In this document: positions 35,301 through 44,810 of the stretch, in pieces | How positions within the stretch are numbered: the stretch's first letter is position 1 | How the letters are laid out: the number at the start of each line of letters is the position of its first letter | Assembly (NCBI RefSeq): GCF_002979655.1 | Contig: NZ_PCPG01000004.1 | Coordinates: 124,001 to 188,000, forward strand | Length of the DNA stretch: 64,000 bases | Reading direction: 5' to 3' | Source of the DNA: Microbacterium sp. MYb45 | GTDB lineage: Bacteria > Actinomycetota > Actinomycetes > Actinomycetales > Microbacteriaceae | Made by a program: the position numbers and the translations under genes | Notes under the pieces: model-generated | What the model saw: only the letters and a program-made list of their open reading frames with translations | What the model was told of the DNA's origin: nothing | The model's database searches: none

Positions 35301-36149
35301 GTGCCAAGTAAACGCCGGGTGTTCTCGCTCATGCTCGACGATCGCAAGGCGAAGCTGGTGCAATCGCGAAGGCGACCAGGTCGCTACGAGCTCAGCGTCG
35401 ACGGGATTCCGCAGTCCGTCGTGTCGATGACGGATCCCACCGAACTCGAATACGCCTACACCCGGCACATCGCCAGGGCGATGGATGCCGCGGCCGAGCC
35501 CGGTGCACCGCTGCTCACCGTGCATCTGGGAGCCGGAGCACTCACGCTGGCGCGCTATGTCGAGGCCACGCGTGCCGGATCACCCCAGCTCGTGGTCGAG
35601 TTCGAGCCCGCTCTCTACGAAGCGGTGGTCGCGGCACTGCCCCTGCCCGCCGGCGCCGATCTGCGGGTCATCTTCGGCGATGCGCGAGCGGTCGCCGACG
35701 CGGAGCTTCCGGACGAGTGGGCGGGTGCGCGCTTCACCGTCGTCGATCTCTGGGATGCCGCCGTCATCCGACATCGGGTGGCCAGTCAGGAGTTCTACCG
35801 CCGGGTCGCCGCGCGCTCCGCCGCAGACGGCGTCGTGGCGGTGAACCTGCTCGACGGGCATCCGTTCGAGTACTCGCGGCGACAGGCGGCCACGCTGCGC
35901 TCGGTGTTCGATCACGTCGCCGTGGTTCTCGACGCGGAACCGAACGACGACGAAGGACCACTCGGCAACGTCGTCGTCTTCGCGAGTGATGCGCCGCTGG
36001 ACGTCGTGACGAACCCCGATCTGCTCGGCGCACCGCGACCGCACATGCTGCACGACGCTTCGCTGACGTCGTGGATCGCCGACGCACGCATCATGACCGA
36101 CGCCGACGGCACGGACTCCCCCGACCCCGACGACCCCATCTGGGATTAG
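35301..36149 (+). CDS. Spermidine-synthase-like methyltransferase-fold protein
   Basis: A 282-residue Rossmann-fold protein resembling the polyamine aminopropyltransferase family. The nucleotide-binding strand reads LLTVHLGAGALTLARYV rather than the GGGDG of true spermidine synthase; the acidic residue after strand 2 is in VVEFEPAL; FGDARAV and VVDLWDA follow. The canonical SpeE substrate aspartates are not evident, so activity on polyamines is doubtful; this form is common in actinobacteria. The start is GTG 35301, probably leaderless. It is divergent from the ABC-F gene across 56 bases. The C-terminal tail is acidic (TDSPDPDDPIWD). Confidence 0.75.
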   Translation: MPSKRRVFSLMLDDRKAKLVQSRRRPGRYELSVDGIPQSVVSMTDPTELEYAYTRHIARAMDAAAEPGAPLLTVHLGAGALTLARYVEATRAGSPQLVVEFEPALYEAVVAALPLPAGADLRVIFGDARAVADAELPDEWAGARFTVVDLWDAAVIRHRVASQEFYRRVAARSAADGVVAVNLLDGHPFEYSRRQAATLRSVFDHVAVVLDAEPNDDEGPLGNVVVFASDAPLDVVTNPDLLGAPRPHMLHDASLTSWIADARIMTDADGTDSPDPDDPIWD

Positions 36150-36273
36150 CGCTCAGCCCGACGGGGCCCGGCCGGACGGGCGGAGACAACGGGCGAAGAC
36201 AAGGACCTAATCGGATGCCGGCATCCCGGTGAACATAGTTTCGAATGTCGGTGGTCTGTGATGGACTGAAGTC

Positions 36274-37671
36274 ATGACCGCACTGCTCCACGCGACCGAC
36301 TCCCAGATGGCGATGCTCGCCGATCTGGTGGCGTCGCTCGAGGCGGCCGAGGCGACTCTGAGCAGCATGCACGCGGCCCGAGACGGCATGCTCGCGATGG
36401 CCGGTCGCCTGGCGATCGACATCGCCCGCGAGGCCGCGCATCCCGATCATGGCGACATGGCGATCCGCACGGTGGCGACCGAGATCGGCGCCGCGCAGCA
36501 TCTCAGCGACCGCACGATCGAGCGGCGGATGGCCGACGCCTCCTGGCTCGTCGAGCGCTTCCCTTCGGTGTGGGAGGCACAGGGCGCGGGGCGCATCAGT
36601 GGCGCTCATGCGCGGGTGATCGTCGACGCGGGCGCCCACCTCGACGATGCCGCCGACCGGCGGGCCTACGCCGCCGAGGCGGTGGCGATCGCCGAGACCG
36701 AGTCCCCGAACCGGCTGCGACGGCTCGCACGGCGCCTGGCCGAACGGTTCCAGGAGCGCACGGTCAGCGAACGGCACCGCGAGGCCCGCAAGGGCCGCCG
36801 CGTGTGGGCGAGAGATCTCGACGACGGGATGGCCGAGCTCGCCACCCGCGGCCCGGCCGCGCTCATCCACGGCATGTTCGACCGGCTCTCGCAGATGGCG
36901 CACGCGGTGAAGAAAGACAATGCCCACGCGGCGAGAGATGCCGGCCCCGATGCCCCTCCGGCAGACGAGCGCACGATCGACCAGTTGCGTGCCGACCTGC
37001 TCGCCGACCTCCTGCTTACGGGAACCCCCGCAGGACACGACACGACCGACGGGCTGCTCGGCGAGATCCGCGCCCGCGTCGAAGTCTCGGTTCCGGTGAT
37101 GTCACTGATGGACGATGACCGGAAGGCTCCAGATGCCGCCGCTTTCGTGCGCACGCCCGGCGATGCGGGATGCGGGCGCCCCGGTGACTCCACCTCGCCG
37201 TCCACCTCGCCGCCAACCCTGCCGCCCGCCCTGCTCGACGGCACGATGCCGATCGACATCACGACCGCCCGCAGGCTGGCCGGCTCGGCCATGGGTTGGG
37301 ATCGCGTGCTGACGCATCCGATCTCCGGCGCGCTGCTCGCGGTGGACCGCTACCGGCCGAGCGAGCAGTTGCGGCGACATCTTCGCGCGCGGGATCAGCG
37401 GTGCCGGTTCCCCGGGTGCGGGATCGGGGCACGGAAGTGCGATCTCGACCACAATCACGCGGCTTCGACCGGGGGCGCGACTGCTGATATGAATCTCGCC
37501 GCATTCTGCCGACGACATCACATGCTCAAACACCACTCCCCCTGGCACGTCGAACAGCGTGCGGGCGGCGTGCTGGAGTGGACGAGTCCAACCGGACGCT
37601 CATACGTCGATCGACCGCCTCCCCAGAACACGGTGACGTTCACCGATTCAACAGTGCCCGCTCCGTTCTGA
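36274..37671 (+). CDS. DUF222/HNH endonuclease (13E12 family)
   Basis: A 465-residue member of the actinobacterial 13E12 repeat family. The N-terminal about 300 residues are the helical DUF222 domain (RTVATEIGAAQHLSDRTIERRMADA, GRISGAHARVIVDAG). A Ser/Thr/Pro-rich spacer precedes the C-terminal HNH nuclease domain: CRFPGCGIGARKCDLDHNHAASTGG and CRRHHMLKHHSPW, with Cys pairs for structural zinc and the His-Asn-His centre. Such genes exist in many copies per genome, and their role is unclear. The 125-base upstream gap includes TTTCGAATGTCGGTGG, with no recognisable partner gene. Confidence 0.93.
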   Translation: MTALLHATDSQMAMLADLVASLEAAEATLSSMHAARDGMLAMAGRLAIDIAREAAHPDHGDMAIRTVATEIGAAQHLSDRTIERRMADASWLVERFPSVWEAQGAGRISGAHARVIVDAGAHLDDAADRRAYAAEAVAIAETESPNRLRRLARRLAERFQERTVSERHREARKGRRVWARDLDDGMAELATRGPAALIHGMFDRLSQMAHAVKKDNAHAARDAGPDAPPADERTIDQLRADLLADLLLTGTPAGHDTTDGLLGEIRARVEVSVPVMSLMDDDRKAPDAAAFVRTPGDAGCGRPGDSTSPSTSPPTLPPALLDGTMPIDITTARRLAGSAMGWDRVLTHPISGALLAVDRYRPSEQLRRHLRARDQRCRFPGCGIGARKCDLDHNHAASTGGATADMNLAAFCRRHHMLKHHSPWHVEQRAGGVLEWTSPTGRSYVDRPPPQNTVTFTDSTVPAPF

Positions 37672-37722
37672 ACGGTGACACTCGGTAGCAGGAAACGGCG
37701 ACCGGAAGCGGGACACAGCGAA

Positions 37723-37756
37723 CGGGCCGCCCGAACCCGAAGGTCCGGACGGCCCG
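37723..37756. terminator. Intrinsic terminator between convergent HNH and sugar-importer genes
   Basis: A 15-bp stem with two mismatches (37723-37737 with 37742-37756) and loop CGAA. The outer 7 bp (CGGGCCG/CGGCCCG) are perfect. There is no long T-run. Confidence 0.75.
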
Positions 37757-37770
37757 AGGATGCTGCGGTA

Positions 37771-38889
37771 TTACTGGTACGACTTCACGATCTCGAGGAG
37801 GCTCGGGACGTTGGCGTACGCCTCGGCCGCGTTCTCCTTCGTGACGATGACCGGCGGCAGCAGGAACGCGGGAACGACCTTCACGCCGTTGTCGTACTGC
37901 TCTTCGTCGTTCACGTCGACCTCTTCGCCCTTCTGGAGCTGGCCGACCATCTTGATCGACTGCTCGACGAGGAGCGTGGTGTCCTTGTTGATCGTGGAGT
38001 ACTGGATGCCCTCCATGATCGACTTCACCGACTCGACCTCGGAGTCCTGGCCGGTGACGACCGGGACATCCTTGCCCGCACCCTGCACCGAGGTGATGAT
38101 GGCGCGAGCGAGCGTGTCGTTCGGGGACAGGACGCCGTCGAGCGCCTCAGAGCTGTAGGTCGACGTGAGGATCGAGTCCATACGGCGCTGCGCGTTCTCG
38201 GCCTTCCAGCCCTCGGTCGCCGTCTGGGCGATCTCGGTCTGACCCGAGACGACCTTCAGGGTGCCGTCGTCGATCTTCGGCTGGAGGACCTCCATGGCGC
38301 CGTTGAAGAACACCGCGGAGTTCGCGTCATCCGGCGAGCCCGAGAACAGCTCGATGTTGTACGGAGCCTCGTGGCCCGCACGCTCGGCGAGACCGTCGAG
38401 CAGAGCCTGACCCTGGAGCTTGCCGACCTCGAAGTTGTCGAACGCGACGTAGTAGTCGACGGCCTCCGTGTTCTCGATCAGACGGTCGTACGCGATGACG
38501 GCGACACCGGCGTCGCGAGCGGCCTCGACCTGCGTCGCGAGCTGCTTGCCGTCCTTGGCGCCGATGATGATGACCTTGGCGCCACCGGTGACCATCGCCT
38601 GGATCTGGTTCTGCTGCTCGGCGACCGTGTTGCTGGCCGGCGCGTACTGCACGTCGGCCTTGAACCCGGCCTTCTTGAGTCCGTCGGTGAACAGCTGACC
38701 GGCGAGGACCCAGTTCTCCGAGGTCTTGTCCGGGAGGGCGACACCGATCGTGGCGTCGGCGGCGAAGCCTGCTGCCGCCTCGTCGCCACCATCGGCGCCG
38801 GTGTCTCCGCCACGCTCCGAGGAGCAGCCGGTGAGGGCGAAAGCGCCCACGGCGACGATCGCTGTCGCCGTAAGAAGCATCTTCTTCAT
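37771..38889 (-). CDS. Multiple-monosaccharide ABC transporter substrate-binding lipoprotein (ChvE type)
   Basis: A 372-residue periplasmic-binding-protein-like lipoprotein. Lipobox LTGC gives Cys22 after a short KK signal. The mature part follows the ChvE/XylF pattern: IGVALPDKTSENWVLAGQLF, QNQIQAMVTGGAKVIIIGAKDG, AYDRLIENTEAVDYYVAFDNFEVGKLQG, and VVTGQDSEVESVKSIMEGIQYSTI. These proteins bind arabinose, xylose, glucose or galactose. It is the last gene of the ATPase-permease-SBP operon, 61 bases after the permease; SBP-last order differs from the usual chvE-gguA-gguB. Confidence 0.93.
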   Translation of the reverse strand: MKKMLLTATAIVAVGAFALTGCSSERGGDTGADGGDEAAAGFAADATIGVALPDKTSENWVLAGQLFTDGLKKAGFKADVQYAPASNTVAEQQNQIQAMVTGGAKVIIIGAKDGKQLATQVEAARDAGVAVIAYDRLIENTEAVDYYVAFDNFEVGKLQGQALLDGLAERAGHEAPYNIELFSGSPDDANSAVFFNGAMEVLQPKIDDGTLKVVSGQTEIAQTATEGWKAENAQRRMDSILTSTYSSEALDGVLSPNDTLARAIITSVQGAGKDVPVVTGQDSEVESVKSIMEGIQYSTINKDTTLLVEQSIKMVGQLQKGEEVDVNDEEQYDNGVKVVPAFLLPPVIVTKENAAEAYANVPSLLEIVKSYQ

Positions 38890-38950
38890 GTGATCTCTTT
38901 CTCTGGTGTGTGTAGGTCTCGACGCGTGTGCGTGCGCAGTGAGACCCCTA

Positions 38951-40318
38951 CTATCCGCGCGTCTCGTCGACGGCGGGGGCTTCGTACTTCTGGTTGGTGG
39001 GGTAGTTCGCCTTCGGATCGAAGGTGTCGGTCATCGGATCCTCCTTGCGGCCGAAGCGACGCGTGAGGAAGCCGGTGATCGACGGGCGACCCTGCTGCTT
39101 GTTCCAGACGTCGACACCGACGGCGAACAGGAGCACGAGGCCCTTGATCATCGAGACGACGTCGGCACCGGCGCCCAGCAGCGCGAGACCGTTGTTCAGG
39201 AACGCCATCACGAGACCACCGATGATCGAGCCGATCACGGTTCCGATACCGCCCGAGACCGCCGCGCCACCGATGAAGACCGAGGCGATCGCATCCAGCT
39301 CCCAGCCGTTGCCGTCCTGCGGCCCCGAGGCCGTGGCCCTGGCGACGTAGATCATGCCGGCCAGCGAGGCGAGCACCGACATGTTCATCATCACGAAGAA
39401 GTCGACCCAGCGGTCCTTCACACCCGACAGGCGCGCGGCTTGGCGGTTGCCGCCGACCGCGTAGATGTGGCGACCGAACACGGTGTTGTTCGTGATGAAG
39501 GAGTAGAGGATGACGAGCGCGAGCAGGATGATGCCCGAGATCGGGAAGCTGGTGCCCTCACGGCCGGTGGCGAACAGCCATCCCGCGATGAGGATCACGA
39601 CCGAGATCAGCACGACCTTGGTGACGCTCACCCACAGCGGTGCCATGTCGGCACCCATCTTGTGCTGGATGCGACGGGTGCGGATCTCCCAGAAGACGAT
39701 CCACGCGACGCCGAGCAGGGCGAGCAGCATGGTGAAGACGTTGAACGGCACGGGGATGAACGACAGCTCGGGCAGGTAGCCGGCACCGATGACCTTGAAG
39801 CCCTGCGGCACCGGGATCGACTGCGAGTCGCCGACCCACTGGTTCGCTCCGCGGAAGAACAGCATGCCCGCCAGCGTCACGATGAACGCCGGTACCCCGA
39901 CATACGCCACCCAGAACCCTTGCCAGGCACCGACGAGCACGCCGACGCCGAGGCCGAGGAGCACGCCGAGCGGCCAGGGGAGATTCCAGTCGGCCATCGC
40001 CTTCGCGACCACGATGCCGGTGAACGCCGCGACCGAGCCGACCGACAGGTCGATGTGACCCATGATGATGACCATCACCATGCCGATCGCGAGGATCAGG
40101 ATGTACGAGTACTGGTTGACGACGTTGATCAGGTTGCCGGACGAGAGCGTGAGGCCGGTGCCCTTGAAGATCCAGGTCAGCACCTGGAAGACGACCAGGA
40201 TCACGACGAGGCTGCCGAGGATGCCGAACTGGCGGAGGGTCGACTGGCCGCCCCCGAACATCTTCGTGATGTCCTTGAAGTGGAAGCCGCGCTTCGTTGC
40301 GGTGGTGTCGGTGGTCAT
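38951..40318 (-). CDS. Multiple-monosaccharide ABC transporter permease (GguB/MmsB type)
   Basis: A 455-residue permease with 10 or more membrane helices, of the XylH/GguB group. Visible features are [23 protein letters not shown] (core motif of BPD_transp_2 permeases), a long cytoplasmic loop with [17 protein letters not shown], and [19 protein letters not shown]. The last about 30 residues ([24 protein letters not shown]) are a hydrophilic tail. ATG 40318 lies in an ATGA overlap with the ATPase stop. A longer in-frame upstream reading overlaps the ATPase gene and is a shadow. Confidence 0.93.
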   Translation of the reverse strand: MTTDTTATKRGFHFKDITKMFGGGQSTLRQFGILGSLVVILVVFQVLTWIFKGTGLTLSSGNLINVVNQYSYILILAIGMVMVIIMGHIDLSVGSVAAFTGIVVAKAMADWNLPWPLGVLLGLGVGVLVGAWQGFWVAYVGVPAFIVTLAGMLFFRGANQWVGDSQSIPVPQGFKVIGAGYLPELSFIPVPFNVFTMLLALLGVAWIVFWEIRTRRIQHKMGADMAPLWVSVTKVVLISVVILIAGWLFATGREGTSFPISGIILLALVILYSFITNNTVFGRHIYAVGGNRQAARLSGVKDRWVDFFVMMNMSVLASLAGMIYVARATASGPQDGNGWELDAIASVFIGGAAVSGGIGTVIGSIIGGLVMAFLNNGLALLGAGADVVSMIKGLVLLFAVGVDVWNKQQGRPSITGFLTRRFGRKEDPMTDTFDPKANYPTNQKYEAPAVDETRG

Positions 40319-41883
40319 GCGGATGCTTTCTGGTTCGTCGAGGTCATGCTGCGCATGAGGTCCTCGGGTGTCGCCTGGTCGGCCGGGATGCAGTCGGTGA
40401 CCCGACCTTCGAAGACGGTGTAGATGCGGTCGGAGATGCCGAGCAGCTCGGGCAGCTCGCTGGAGATGACGATGACGCCCTTGCCCTGTGCCGCGAGCTG
40501 GTTGATGATCGCGTAGATCTCGTACTTCGCTCCGACGTCGATACCGCGGGTCGGCTCGTCGAGGATCAGCAGGTCGGGGTCGGTGAACATCCACTTCGCC
40601 AGCACGACCTTCTGCTGGTTTCCGCCGGACAGCTTGCCGACCCCCTCCTCGACCGAGGGCGTCTTGATGCGCAGGGCCTTGCGGTAGTCCTCCGCCACGG
40701 CGAACTCGGCGCGCGCATCGACGACGCCGCGCTTGGCGATCTTGGAGAGCTTGGCGGCGACGACCGAGCGCTTGATGGTGTCGAGCAGGTTGAGCCCGAG
40801 CACCTTGCGGTCCTCGCTGACGTACGCCAGGCCGTGCTTGATCGCGGATGACACGTCGTGGAGCGCGACCTCCTGGCCGTCCTTGATCAGGGTGCCGGAG
40901 AGGAAGGTGCCGTAGGAGCGACCGAAGATGCTCATGGCGAACTCGGTGCGCCCGGCGCCCATGAGCCCGGCGATGCCGACGACCTCGCCGCGGCGGACGT
41001 TGATGTTCGAGCCCTTGACGACCATGCGTTCCGGGACGGTCGGATGCTGCACCCACCAGTCCTTGACCTCGAAGAACACCTCGCCGATCTCGGGCGTGCG
41101 GTCGGGGTAGCGGCTCTCGAGCGAGCGGCCGACCATGCCGCGGATGATGCGGTCCTCGTTGATCTCGCCGCGGGAGATGTCGAGCGTCTCGACCGTGCGG
41201 CCGTCGCGGATGATCGTGATCTCATCGGCGATCTGCTCGATCTCGTTGAGCTTGTGGCTGATCATGATCGACGCGATGCCCTTGGCCTTGAGGCCGAGGA
41301 TCAGGTCGAGCAGGTGCTGGGAGTCGTTCTCGTTGAGCGCGGCGGTCGGCTCGTCGAGGATCAGGAGCTTGACCTCCTTGTTGAGCGCCTTCGCGATCTC
41401 GATCAGCTGCTGCTTGCCGACGCCGAGGGTCTTGATCTGCGCGTCCGGGTCCTCACTCAGCCCGACGCGGGCGAGGAGCTCGATCGTGCGCTCCTTCTGC
41501 GCCTGCCAGTCGATGCGGCCGCCGCGGGAGATCTCGTTGCCGAGGAAGATGTTCTCGGTGACCGAGAGCTCGGGGATGAGCGCGAGCTCCTGGTGGATGA
41601 TCGCGATGCCGGCCTGCTCGCTGGCGACGATGTCCTTGAAGCGCTGCTCCTCGCCGTACAGCAGGATCTCGCCCTCGTAGGTCCCGTACGGATACACCCC
41701 GGAGAGGACCTTCATCAGGGTCGACTTCCCGGCGCCGTTCTCCCCGCAGATCGCGTGGATCTCGCCGGCGCGGACGGTGATGGAGACATCGGCCAGCGCC
41801 TTGACCCCCGGGAACTCCTTGGTGATGCTGCGCATCTCCAGGATCGGGCCTGACACAGTCGGCAACGTTGCAGTGGTGCTCAC
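40315..41883 (-). CDS. Multiple-monosaccharide ABC transporter ATP-binding protein (GguA/MmsA type)
   Basis: A 522-residue double ABC ATPase. The first domain has Walker [10 protein letters not shown] (about 46-54) and Walker [12 protein letters not shown]. The second has the degenerate Walker [11 protein letters not shown] usual in RbsA/XylG-type proteins, signature LSGGNQQK and [12 protein letters not shown]. It powers import through the adjacent permease. Start is GTG 41883, preceded by GAGGAA. It is the first gene of the operon; the upstream 106 bases to the lacI stop contain a TTGACA promoter and LacI-type operator. Confidence 0.94.
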   Translation of the reverse strand: MSTTATLPTVSGPILEMRSITKEFPGVKALADVSITVRAGEIHAICGENGAGKSTLMKVLSGVYPYGTYEGEILLYGEEQRFKDIVASEQAGIAIIHQELALIPELSVTENIFLGNEISRGGRIDWQAQKERTIELLARVGLSEDPDAQIKTLGVGKQQLIEIAKALNKEVKLLILDEPTAALNENDSQHLLDLILGLKAKGIASIMISHKLNEIEQIADEITIIRDGRTVETLDISRGEINEDRIIRGMVGRSLESRYPDRTPEIGEVFFEVKDWWVQHPTVPERMVVKGSNINVRRGEVVGIAGLMGAGRTEFAMSIFGRSYGTFLSGTLIKDGQEVALHDVSSAIKHGLAYVSEDRKVLGLNLLDTIKRSVVAAKLSKIAKRGVVDARAEFAVAEDYRKALRIKTPSVEEGVGKLSGGNQQKVVLAKWMFTDPDLLILDEPTRGIDVGAKYEIYAIINQLAAQGKGVIVISSELPELLGISDRIYTVFEGRVTDCIPADQATPEDLMRSMTSTNQKASA

Positions 41884-41903
41884 GGATCATTCCTCGCGAC
41901 GTG

Positions 41904-41931
41904 CGGTCACCTTCAATGTGACCGTTCACAT
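41904..41931. promoter_or_regulatory. LacI-type operator upstream of the sugar importer
   Basis: A 16-bp inverted repeat with arms ATGTGA and TCACAT and a 4-base centre (41916-41931). A second overlapping inverted repeat CGGTCAC (41904-41910)/GTGACCG (41918-41924) extends it. Read on the minus strand, the core TGTGAACGGTCACA matches TGTGCACGGTCACA upstream of lacI at 13 of 14 positions. Confidence 0.75.
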
Positions 41932-41937
41932 CGATAT

Positions 41938-41966
41938 ATCGTCGTCTTCTGATGGACCGCTGTCAA
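41938..41966 (-). promoter_or_regulatory. Promoter of the sugar-importer operon
   Basis: On the minus strand TTGACA (41966-41961), 17 bases, then GACGAT (41943-41938). Transcription would start near 41931, directly at the edge of the operator at 41916-41931, a classic steric repression layout. Confidence 0.6.
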
Positions 41967-41989
41967 GTCCGCGCCGGGATTTCGTTTCG

Positions 41990-43003
41990 CTACCGTGATG
42001 CAGCGGATTCGCGCGCGCGCAGGATCGTCTGCAGCGGGCCGAACTCCGGCACCTGCTCACCACGGATCTGCGCGAGCAGGATGCGCACGGCTCGGCGCCC
42101 GAGCTCGGGGAAGTCCTGGTGCACGGTGCTGAGCGACGGCGCCACATGCGCCGCGACGGGGATGTCGTCGAAACCGATCACACTCACGTCGTGCGGGACG
42201 CGTATCCCCGAGTCGCGGAACCCGTGCATCAGCCCGATCGCCATGAGGTCGTTGGCGGCGAACACGGCGGTGAAGTCGCGGCGGAGGGCGAGCTCCTTGC
42301 CCGCGAAGTACCCGAAGTCCGCGGTCCAGTCGCCGCGGATCGGCGGGAACGTGGGCAGATCGGCCTCGCGCAGTCCGTCGAGGTAGCCGCGCATGCGCGA
42401 CTCGGCCTCGATCCAGTCCTGAGGTCCAGCCAGGTGCAGGATGTCGCTGTGACCGAGCGAGATCAGGTGCTCCGTCGCCGCTCTGGCACCGGCGACCTGG
42501 TCGGCGGACAGGCTCACCCCGTCCGAGCCGGATGCCGTCTGCAGCGTGACGAACGGCATGTCGACGGACATGCCGCGAAGGACATGGAACACCCGCACCT
42601 GCGGCGCGAGCACCACGATCCCGTCGACCTGCTCGCGCGAGAGCTGCCGCACCGCGTTGCCGATCGCCTCCGGACTCGTCGCGGGGAGGTTCAGGGTCGA
42701 GACCGAGTACCCCTCCTCGCGCGCTGCATCCTCGATCCCGGCGATGGATGACGTCGGACCGAACTCCCCGATGGTCGCCGAGAGGATCCCCAGCATGTTC
42801 GACTTGCTGGTGACCAGCGCCCTGGCCGCGAGATTCGGCCGGTAGTCGAGCACGGCGATCGCGTCGAGGACCTTGGCCTTCGTCTCGGGACGGATGCTCG
42901 GATGCTCGTTCAGCACCCGGGACACGGTCTGATGGGAGACTCCCGCGAGCCGTGCGACGTCGCGGATGCTGGGCAGCCGCGCACGCTCGGAGGCGGTGGA
43001 CAT
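41990..43003 (-). CDS. LacI-family transcriptional regulator
   Basis: A 337-residue repressor. The N-terminal helix-turn-helix (about 11-35) reads SIRDVARLAGVSHQTVSRVLNEHPSIRPET, followed by the hinge YRPNLAARALVTSKS. The C-terminal PBP-like effector domain includes LGHSDILHLAGPQDWIEAESRMRGY and VSVIGFDDIPVAAHVAPSLSTV. ATG 43003 has AGGAGG 6 bases upstream and is preferred to the GTG at 43006. It lies just upstream of the sugar importer on the same strand, with matching operators before both. It is therefore the importer's repressor and autoregulated, with a sugar as inducer. Confidence 0.95.
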   Translation of the reverse strand: MSTASERARLPSIRDVARLAGVSHQTVSRVLNEHPSIRPETKAKVLDAIAVLDYRPNLAARALVTSKSNMLGILSATIGEFGPTSSIAGIEDAAREEGYSVSTLNLPATSPEAIGNAVRQLSREQVDGIVVLAPQVRVFHVLRGMSVDMPFVTLQTASGSDGVSLSADQVAGARAATEHLISLGHSDILHLAGPQDWIEAESRMRGYLDGLREADLPTFPPIRGDWTADFGYFAGKELALRRDFTAVFAANDLMAIGLMHGFRDSGIRVPHDVSVIGFDDIPVAAHVAPSLSTVHQDFPELGRRAVRILLAQIRGEQVPEFGPLQTILRARESAASR

Positions 43004-43019
43004 CACTTGCCTCCTCGCG

Positions 43020-43049
43020 TGTGCACGGTCACATCGTCACTTCATTATG
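43020..43049 (-). promoter_or_regulatory. lacI promoter -10 box and operator
   Basis: CATAAT on the minus strand (43049-43044) is a good -10 box; no clear -35. Downstream, at about the transcript start, lies TGTGCACGGTCACAT in plus-strand reading (43020-43034), near-identical to the importer operator. This supports autoregulation. Confidence 0.65.
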
Positions 43050-43183
43050 TCTGCTGGGACGCGCGCACGCACCTCTCGCCGACCGTCGCCGCGCGTCGCC
43101 GGTTGTGCGGGAGCACGGGAACGTGCACCCGGTTTCGTCGGACTGCACCGGAACGGCCTCCCTCAGCATGGCATCGTGACCAC

Positions 43184-44668
43184 GTGGACACTCTGCTGCG
43201 CGGCGGGCGCGTCATCGACCCGAAGACCGGATCCGACCGGATCGCCGACCTCCTGATCACAGAGGGACGGGTAGCCGCCGTCGGCGATGCACTCACGGCA
43301 CCGGTGGATGCCGACGTCGTCGACGCCACGGGTCTCATCGTCGGCCCCGGCTTCGTCGACCTGCACAGCCACGTGCACTCGATCGCCGGACAGCGCCTGC
43401 AGGCGATGGACGGCGTCACCACCGCACTCGACCTCGAAGCGGGCCTCATGCCGATCGCCGAGGCGCTGGCGCGCGCCGCGGCAGACGGCCGCCCGCTGAA
43501 CTACGGATTCTCCGCCTCCTGGTCGCAGGCACGGGCGTACGCGCACCTCGACCGGGTGCCCGTCGCCGACTTCGCCGCGTCGATGGACCTGCTCGGCACG
43601 CCCGAGTGGCAGCGCGCCTCCTCCCCCGCCGAACGCCGCCGCTGGTTGAGCCTGCTCGAGGGCGAGCTCGGTGCCGGCGCCCTCGGAATCGGTGTGCTCA
43701 TGGGCTACGCGCCCCGCTCCGATCCGGACGAGTACCTGGAGCTCGCCCGGCTGGCCGCGGCCGCGCATGCCCCGACGTTCACGCACGTGCGCGAGCTGAT
43801 CGAAGCCGATCCCCGCACACCGATCGACGGGTCCGAGGAGCTCGTCCGCGCGGCCGCCGAGACCGGCGCCGCCATGCACCACTGCCATGTGAACAGCACG
43901 TCGCTGCGCCACATCGACCGCGTGCTGGCCCTGCTCGACCGCAGCCGCGCGGCGGGCTCCCGCGTGACGGTCGAGGCCTATCCCTACGGCGCGGGCAGTA
44001 CCGCGATCGGCGCGTTCTTCCTCGCTCCGGAGAAGCTCAAGGGACTCGGCATCACCCCGAGCTCTCTGGTGCTCGTCGACACCGGCGAGCGCATCGCCGA
44101 CGAGGCCCGGCTGCGCGAGGTGCGCGCGACCGACCCCGGCGCCGCGTGCATCGTGACGTTCCTCGACGAAACGGACCCCCTCGATCGCGCGCACCTGCAC
44201 CGTGCCCTCGCCTACCCCGATTCGATCGTCGCGAGCGATGCGATGCCGATCTCGTGGGCAGAGACCGACCGCCGGACCGTGTACGAGCAGCGTGACTGGC
44301 CTCTCCCCTCCGGCGGACACACGCACCCGCGCACGGCGGGGACGTTCACGAAGTCGCTTCGTCTCATGGTCGTCGAGAGCGGAACGTGGAGCTGGCTCGA
44401 AGCCTTCCGCCGCTGCGCCTTCCTGCCCGCGCGGGTGCTCGATGAGGTCTCCTCGGGCATGCGCGGCAAAGGGCATTTGGCCATCGGAGCCGATGCCGAC
44501 ATCGTGGTGCTCGATCCGGCGACCCTGACCGACCGGGCGACGTACTCCGACCCGACCCGGCCCTCGCGGGGCATCCGCCACCTGTTTGTGCACGGCACCC
44601 CCGTCGTGCACGCCGGGGAGATCGTGACCGAGGCCCTGCCGGGGCGCCCCGTACGAGGGAACGCCTGA
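43184..44668 (+). CDS. Amidohydrolase of the D-aminoacylase/dihydroorotase type
   Basis: A 494-residue metal-dependent amidohydrolase. The first metal motif is DLHSHVHS (His61, His63). Further ligands are likely Glu in TTALDLEAG (a position where classic D-aminoacylases have Cys), the His of THVRELIEA and HCHVNSTS, and the Asp of VASDAMPIS. C-terminal GHLAIGADADIVVLDPATL is typical of the superfamily's beta-sandwich. It may deacylate N-acyl-D-amino acids or open a cyclic amide, which suits the D-amino-acid genes downstream. The only sensible start is GTG 43184; it has no good ribosome site. It is divergent from lacI and may or may not belong to the downstream operon. Confidence 0.8.
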   Translation: MDTLLRGGRVIDPKTGSDRIADLLITEGRVAAVGDALTAPVDADVVDATGLIVGPGFVDLHSHVHSIAGQRLQAMDGVTTALDLEAGLMPIAEALARAAADGRPLNYGFSASWSQARAYAHLDRVPVADFAASMDLLGTPEWQRASSPAERRRWLSLLEGELGAGALGIGVLMGYAPRSDPDEYLELARLAAAAHAPTFTHVRELIEADPRTPIDGSEELVRAAAETGAAMHHCHVNSTSLRHIDRVLALLDRSRAAGSRVTVEAYPYGAGSTAIGAFFLAPEKLKGLGITPSSLVLVDTGERIADEARLREVRATDPGAACIVTFLDETDPLDRAHLHRALAYPDSIVASDAMPISWAETDRRTVYEQRDWPLPSGGHTHPRTAGTFTKSLRLMVVESGTWSWLEAFRRCAFLPARVLDEVSSGMRGKGHLAIGADADIVVLDPATLTDRATYSDPTRPSRGIRHLFVHGTPVVHAGEIVTEALPGRPVRGNA

Positions 44669-44810
44669 AGCATCGATCCTTCGTCCGGGCGAACCAAGGT
44701 CCGCGCAAGTCTCGTCGCCCGACACCAACGGGCCGGCGGAGCACGCGAATAGTCTCGGCCCATCGCCGTCGCCTCGAATGCGACGACCCACTCGATGTAG
44801 AGGAGCGCAC

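Noticed and set aside
36200..36273. Possible LexA/SOS box (TTTCGAATGTCGG) upstream of the 13E12 gene
   Set aside because: It matches only one half of the actinobacterial CGAAC-N4-GTTCG consensus; the second half is absent.
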